Positions 61,050 to 64,000 of a DNA stretch of 64,000 nucleotides are shown one piece after another. This DNA comes from Skermanella rosea. Its GTDB lineage: Bacteria; Pseudomonadota; Alphaproteobacteria; Azospirillales; Azospirillaceae. Within the stretch, counting starts at the first letter, position 1. Every line of letters begins with the position of its first letter. The notes beneath the pieces were generated by a model. That model made no database searches. It saw nothing but the letters and a program-made list of their open reading frames with translations, and was not told the origin of the DNA. The DNA is taken from contig NZ_CP086111.1 of the NCBI RefSeq assembly GCF_016806835.2, forward strand, positions 5,511,471 to 5,575,470, written 5' to 3'. The translations under genes were made by a program, and so were the position numbers.

Positions 61050-61261
61050 GATCAGCAGGAGGGGCTGATTGCAGCCTTATGCAGCGCGCGCCGACTGTTT
61101 GGCGTCAAGTGACAGACTCCCGCCAGTTTCTGATGTTGGACTTCCAATGTTGGACGGGGTTTATGGTGGCGAGCGTGCTAAAGAGACAGCACTGCCGAAG
61201 TCCGAAACCCCTAAGGAGTTTGGCCGAATGCCGCCAAATCGTAAATCGTCGTCTAGGACCT

Positions 61262-61489
61262 TCAGGCTCCAGGATCGAGCGTATCATCCAAGGTGAAACC
61301 GACCTTGAGAGTTACTTGATAGTGCGTCACCTTCCCTCCCTCGATCTGCCCGCGGGTTTCGAGAACTTCAAACCAGCGAAGATGTTTCAGATTCTTCGAT
61401 GCCCGCGCGATCGCGTTCTGTATCGCGTCCTCTACGCTGCTCGGCGATGAACCAACGAGCTGAATGATCTTGTAGATGTGGTCGCTCAA
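61262..61489 (-). CDS. dodecin
   Basis: This encodes 75 residues. Typical dodecin segments are [40 protein letters not shown] and [15 protein letters not shown]. Trp39 in RWFEVLE is the residue that stacks on bound flavin. Twelve subunits form a hollow sphere storing riboflavin or FMN. GGAGG precedes the start. It is a single-gene unit. Confidence 0.93.
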   Translation of the reverse strand: MSDHIYKIIQLVGSSPSSVEDAIQNAIARASKNLKHLRWFEVLETRGQIEGGKVTHYQVTLKVGFTLDDTLDPGA

Positions 61490-62286
61490 ATCGGACCTCC
61501 TGTTGATGAAGATTTCTTCAGGATGTTCTGGCTAATCCGCGCGTCAGCCTGGGTAACGTCAGAGGGGGGTCGTGGCGAACGACCAGTATATCCACACGCC
61601 GGGCACTGCCGTTCGACATCCAGACTTGGGGGCCAGGAACTGTCACAAGGATAAATCCAGCCTGTAGACCTGGGGTAACTATAAGTTCGGTGTGAGAACA
61701 AGTCCGGAGAGAGCGGTGGTGGGCTCCCGCCTCACTGCCTATGAACCCTTTGGCTCTCTCCGGGCCGTATCCGTGTCATGCCGCTATTCCGTGATCCGGA
61801 TCTGTATCGCGGAAGTCGAGGCGGCCTCCTGCTGGGGCTTATCCACCTAACCTCCTATGGGCTACGCTCATCCCGATTGCCGCTCTCCGGCCGGTCGGAT
61901 GTTTGCCGACGAGATCTACGCGGCGTTCTGTCCAGGTGGGGTCATCGAACCTCCTGTCACGGCGGACTGCTTCGGCAAGAAAACGTCCTGGGGATACGTG
62001 CCTGCGAGGGTCATGCCGCAGCCGTCAGGAATTATGTTTCCTATGCCTACTAAAATCTATAATAGGATTTCTGCTGTAGCCGTCAAGAGGACAGTTTCCA
62101 CTGGTTGCCGGCTGTCGGCCCTGCTGCGGGCTATACTGCGCTTCTGCAAGAGACCCTCAGCTTGCATACCTGGTGGGTATAAACTTAAACGTATAAAGTA
62201 TTGGCGTCTACTGGATACGAACTGCGATAGTTCTCTCAGAGTACGAACAAATCTATCCAAGAATAATAAAGCTGAGGGAGAGAGCA
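61490..62286. other. 800-base gap without a supported gene
   Basis: Frames of 70-190 codons exist on both strands, but none has a ribosome site, a known motif or consistent codon use. An 11-base inverted pair (CCGGAGAGAGC, 61704-61714, with 61753-61763) encloses 38 bases. The stretch before bfd (62160-62280) is AT-rich and probably contains its promoter. I saw no clear Fur-type box. Confidence 0.4.
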
Positions 62287-62511
62287 GTGTACGTCTGCAT
62301 CTGCAACGCTTTCACGGAAAAGCAAGTTTGCACGGCGATCCGCAAGGGAATATCAACACCGTCCGGCCTGTTTCGTCATCTCGGTTGCGTTCCGCAATGC
62401 GGAAAGTGCGTACCCACCGTGCGGCACATGGTCAAAGATCCTGAAAGTCTTTTGAGCCCGCCCGGGCATCATGACAATATCTATCATGTCGAGCTGCAGG
62501 CTACTGGATGA
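62287..62511 (+). CDS. bfd: bacterioferritin-associated ferredoxin (Bfd-like)
   Basis: This encodes 74 residues from GTG 62287 (GAGGGAGAG upstream). The [2Fe-2S] ligands are in YVCICNAFTEKQV (C-x-C) and LGCVPQCGKCVPTV (C-x3-C-x2-C region). Bfd reduces the haem of bacterioferritin to release stored iron. No bacterioferritin gene is in the window. Confidence 0.9.
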   Translation: MYVCICNAFTEKQVCTAIRKGISTPSGLFRHLGCVPQCGKCVPTVRHMVKDPESLLSPPGHHDNIYHVELQATG

Positions 62512-62760
62512 TGGCGGCAGTTTCCTGGTCATTAGCCCAGGCGCCAAGGACACTCCCCGGTATTACTCGATTGTCTGGAGCACTTGGCTCGATAATCATC
62601 CATACTCCCCCGATCTGGAACGGCTCAGCTCCAGGCGGTGATTGAATTTTCGAGCGTCCACCCCCTGCCCTGGAGGGCCTCTGGACGGGCAGTAAACCAA
62701 GACTTGCAAGGCGCCCCGGTATGAAAGGCGCTCCACTCCTTCTTCACCGAGGATACAACC

Positions 62761-63174
62761 ATGTCGCCTACCAGCTTGAGCAAGCCACCCGCAACTCCCG
62801 GCTCGCCGGCAGAGGAGGCAGATAAGGCGGACACCTTCGACATCGGTCCGAAGCGCAATGTGCCTGGCCTGATTGCCGGCCCCGTGGCTGGACTGCTGCT
62901 GGCATTGGTCCTGCCCGACAACCTGGCCTTCGAGGGCCGCGCTGTGGCCGGCTGCGCACTGTGGATGGCGATCTGGTGGATGACCGAAGCGGCTCCGATC
63001 CCGGTCACTTCCCTGCTGCCGCTGGTGCTCTTCCCGCTGTTCGGCCTGGATACCTTGCGGAATGTCGCGGCACCCTACGCCGATCCGGTGGTTTTCCTGG
63101 TGACGGGTGGCGTTATTCTGGGGCTCGCCAAGGTTTCCTGTTCGGAGGCATTCTCGCCCTGGCTGCCGGCCTGA
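62761..63174 (+). pseudogene. SLC13/DASS anion transporter, truncated
   Basis: This encodes 137 residues. The N-terminal part is that of a dicarboxylate/sulfate transporter: RNVPGLIAGPVAGLLLALVL, LWMAIWWMTEAAPIPVTSLL, PLVLFPLFGLD, PVVFLVTGGVILGLA. Complete members have about 450-500 residues. After about 63125 the frame changes to unrelated sequence, and an LFGGILALAAGLMHWYRAL piece in another frame follows. A deletion joined two different genes. AGGATACAACC precedes the start. Confidence 0.7.
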
Positions 63175-63177
63175 TGC

Positions 63178-63659
63178 ACTGGTACAGGGCGCTGCGGATC
63201 TCTCCTGGCCCAGGATGCCAGCCCTGACACCACCCGTGGTGATTGCCTGAAACTGATGTGGAGAAAATCGTGTCGCATGCCTCTCAGGCGGCTCGTCGAG
63301 CCCACGGGTGGCGCAAGAAGTCCGGAGTCAGTTTTCAAGGTTTGACAAAACATGAAGATGAACTAAGATGATCGGTATGTTTATCATCGTGTCCTTTGAT
63401 CGTCTCCTGCATCGCGCAGGTCACCTCATCGCGGGCAACTAGCCCCGGGCTCGACGCGTGCCGCCGGGTCGCGGGCCCGGGGGCACTTTCAGGACACTAC
63501 AACTCATCCAGTCTTTTGGAAAAGCGGACGTTTAAGGCGTCCGAAGCGGCGGCGTTTCAAAATACTGTGTCTGTTCCGTCTGGCGGAGAGACGCCTTGCA
63601 GGCTGCTGAGCGCCTGCAAGTTCGGCATGCAGTCGCGTATCGTCGAGAGGAGATCCCCG
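63178..63659. other. no gene seen
   Basis: About 480 bases follow the truncated transporter. One frame (LFGGILALAAGLMHWYRALR, ending near 63227) may be the tail of a second membrane protein lost by the same deletion. A GC-rich palindromic area (about 63443-63483) precedes the next small gene. Confidence 0.4.
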
Positions 63660-63827
63660 ATGGCGTTGAAACCGAAGACCCCTGCTAGCGAGTTCAATTC
63701 CGACCCTGGAGTGGTGTTGCCCGATGAAAAGGTGGTGAGACTGGCGCCGAAACTTCGCCCCCGCTCGCAGGACCAGCAGATTGCTCCACAGGGCGACGGG
63801 GACGATTCGGGTCCTGCCGCCGCCTGA
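63660..63827 (+). CDS. hypothetical protein, 55 aa
   Basis: The ATG at 63660 follows GAGGAGATC closely. The product is short and charged (MALKPKTPASEFNSDPG, then EKVVRLAPKLRPRSQDQQ) with a Gly/Asp/Ala tail. No motif is present. It is followed 7 bases later by an Rnk-like gene, so the two may be one unit. Confidence 0.5.
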   Translation: MALKPKTPASEFNSDPGVVLPDEKVVRLAPKLRPRSQDQQIAPQGDGDDSGPAAA

Positions 63828-63834
63828 TAATCAA

Positions 63835-64000
63835 ATGCCGGAAAACCGCACGACGATGGAGGATAAATTGAGGAAGAACATACAGGTCGGATCGCCAGCT
63901 GGTCGAAAGCAGCCCCGCATCACGCTCACGGCGGATGACCATGACCGCCTTTCGGCCCTGGTGCGCGCCGCCACGGGAACGATGCCGGAAGTCGCCTCCT
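63835..64000 (+). CDS. Rnk-like GreA/GreB-family protein (nucleoside diphosphate kinase regulator), start only
   Basis: The frame from ATG 63835 runs off the right edge after 55 residues. RKQPRITLTADDHDRLSALV and TMPEVAS match the opening of Rnk-type proteins, which bind RNA polymerase through a Gre-like C-terminal domain. A TTG at 63868 behind GGAGGAT is another possible start. The C-terminal domain lies outside the window. Confidence 0.65.
   Translation, partial: MPENRTTMEDKLRKNIQVGSPAGRKQPRITLTADDHDRLSALVRAATGTMPEVAS

Noticed and set aside
61704-61763. Possible structured RNA before the bfd gene
   Set aside because: The 11-base paired ends enclose nothing resembling a known riboswitch, and the distance to bfd is over 500 bases.

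Overview
The window is high-GC DNA with alphaproteobacterial gene content. A NapEFDABC operon, NnrU and DUF2249 genes, an ECF41 sigma factor, a glycine riboswitch and a full benzoate/catechol ortho-cleavage cluster together suggest a metabolically versatile Rhodospirillales bacterium such as Azospirillum or Skermanella. The genus is an inference from style, not from a marker gene.

Layout. Positions 1-12.6 kb hold ordinary chromosomal genes: a zinc-finger protein, a lone ABC-2 type ATPase, a lipoprotein lysophospholipase, PAP2, GreB, an MFS transporter, a DUF892 protein, a hybrid histidine kinase and a patatin. They end in a compact three-gene cassette (10.2-12.6 kb): an 81-residue leader-like peptide, a PqqD-HprK fusion and a nucleotidyltransferase-fold protein. 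This looks like a peptide-modification system of unknown product and is the best candidate here for an undescribed system. Positions 12.8-18.7 kb hold a frameshifted nuclease gene, cupins, a carboxymuconolactone decarboxylase next to an ECF41 sigma factor, an M48 protease, an SGNH hydrolase and several gene relics (hydratase, aspartate racemase).

A tRNA-Arg(CCG) at 18.76 kb is followed by about 16 kb of accessory DNA (18.9-34.8 kb). It contains decayed IS481, IS701, IS110 and IS6 elements, AT-rich orphan genes, a primase-polymerase/helicase gene flanked by iteron-like repeats, a truncated rhodanese, head-to-head resolvase remnants, a membrane-anchored coiled-coil GIY-YIG nuclease, a hipBA toxin-antitoxin operon with three evenly spaced operators, and a VapC relic. 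No integrase gene is visible.

Positions 35.0-43.6 kb return to core-like DNA: a DUF4142 protein, napEFDABC on the minus strand, and a plus-strand nitrogen-oxide-associated set (nnrU, DUF1858/DUF2249, polytopic membrane protein) with FNR/NNR-type boxes. A universal stress protein follows, then a promoter plus tandem glycine riboswitch ahead of a PF03458 (glycine transporter/TRIC family) gene.

Positions 46.0-60.9 kb are one aromatic-degradation block: a divergent LysR regulator, then catBCA, benABCD, a BenK-like MFS transporter, a beta-keto acid cleavage enzyme, a SCOT-like CoA-transferase pair, pcaD, benE and an exported M20 amidohydrolase. Benzoate is imported (BenK, BenE), oxidised to catechol (BenABCD), ring-cleaved (CatA) and lactonised/isomerised (CatB, CatC, PcaD) to 3-oxoadipate. 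No PcaF thiolase is present, and the enzyme set suggests that 3-oxoadipate is split by the BKACE with acetyl-CoA. The last 3 kb carry dodecin, Bfd, a truncated SLC13 transporter and the start of an Rnk-like gene.
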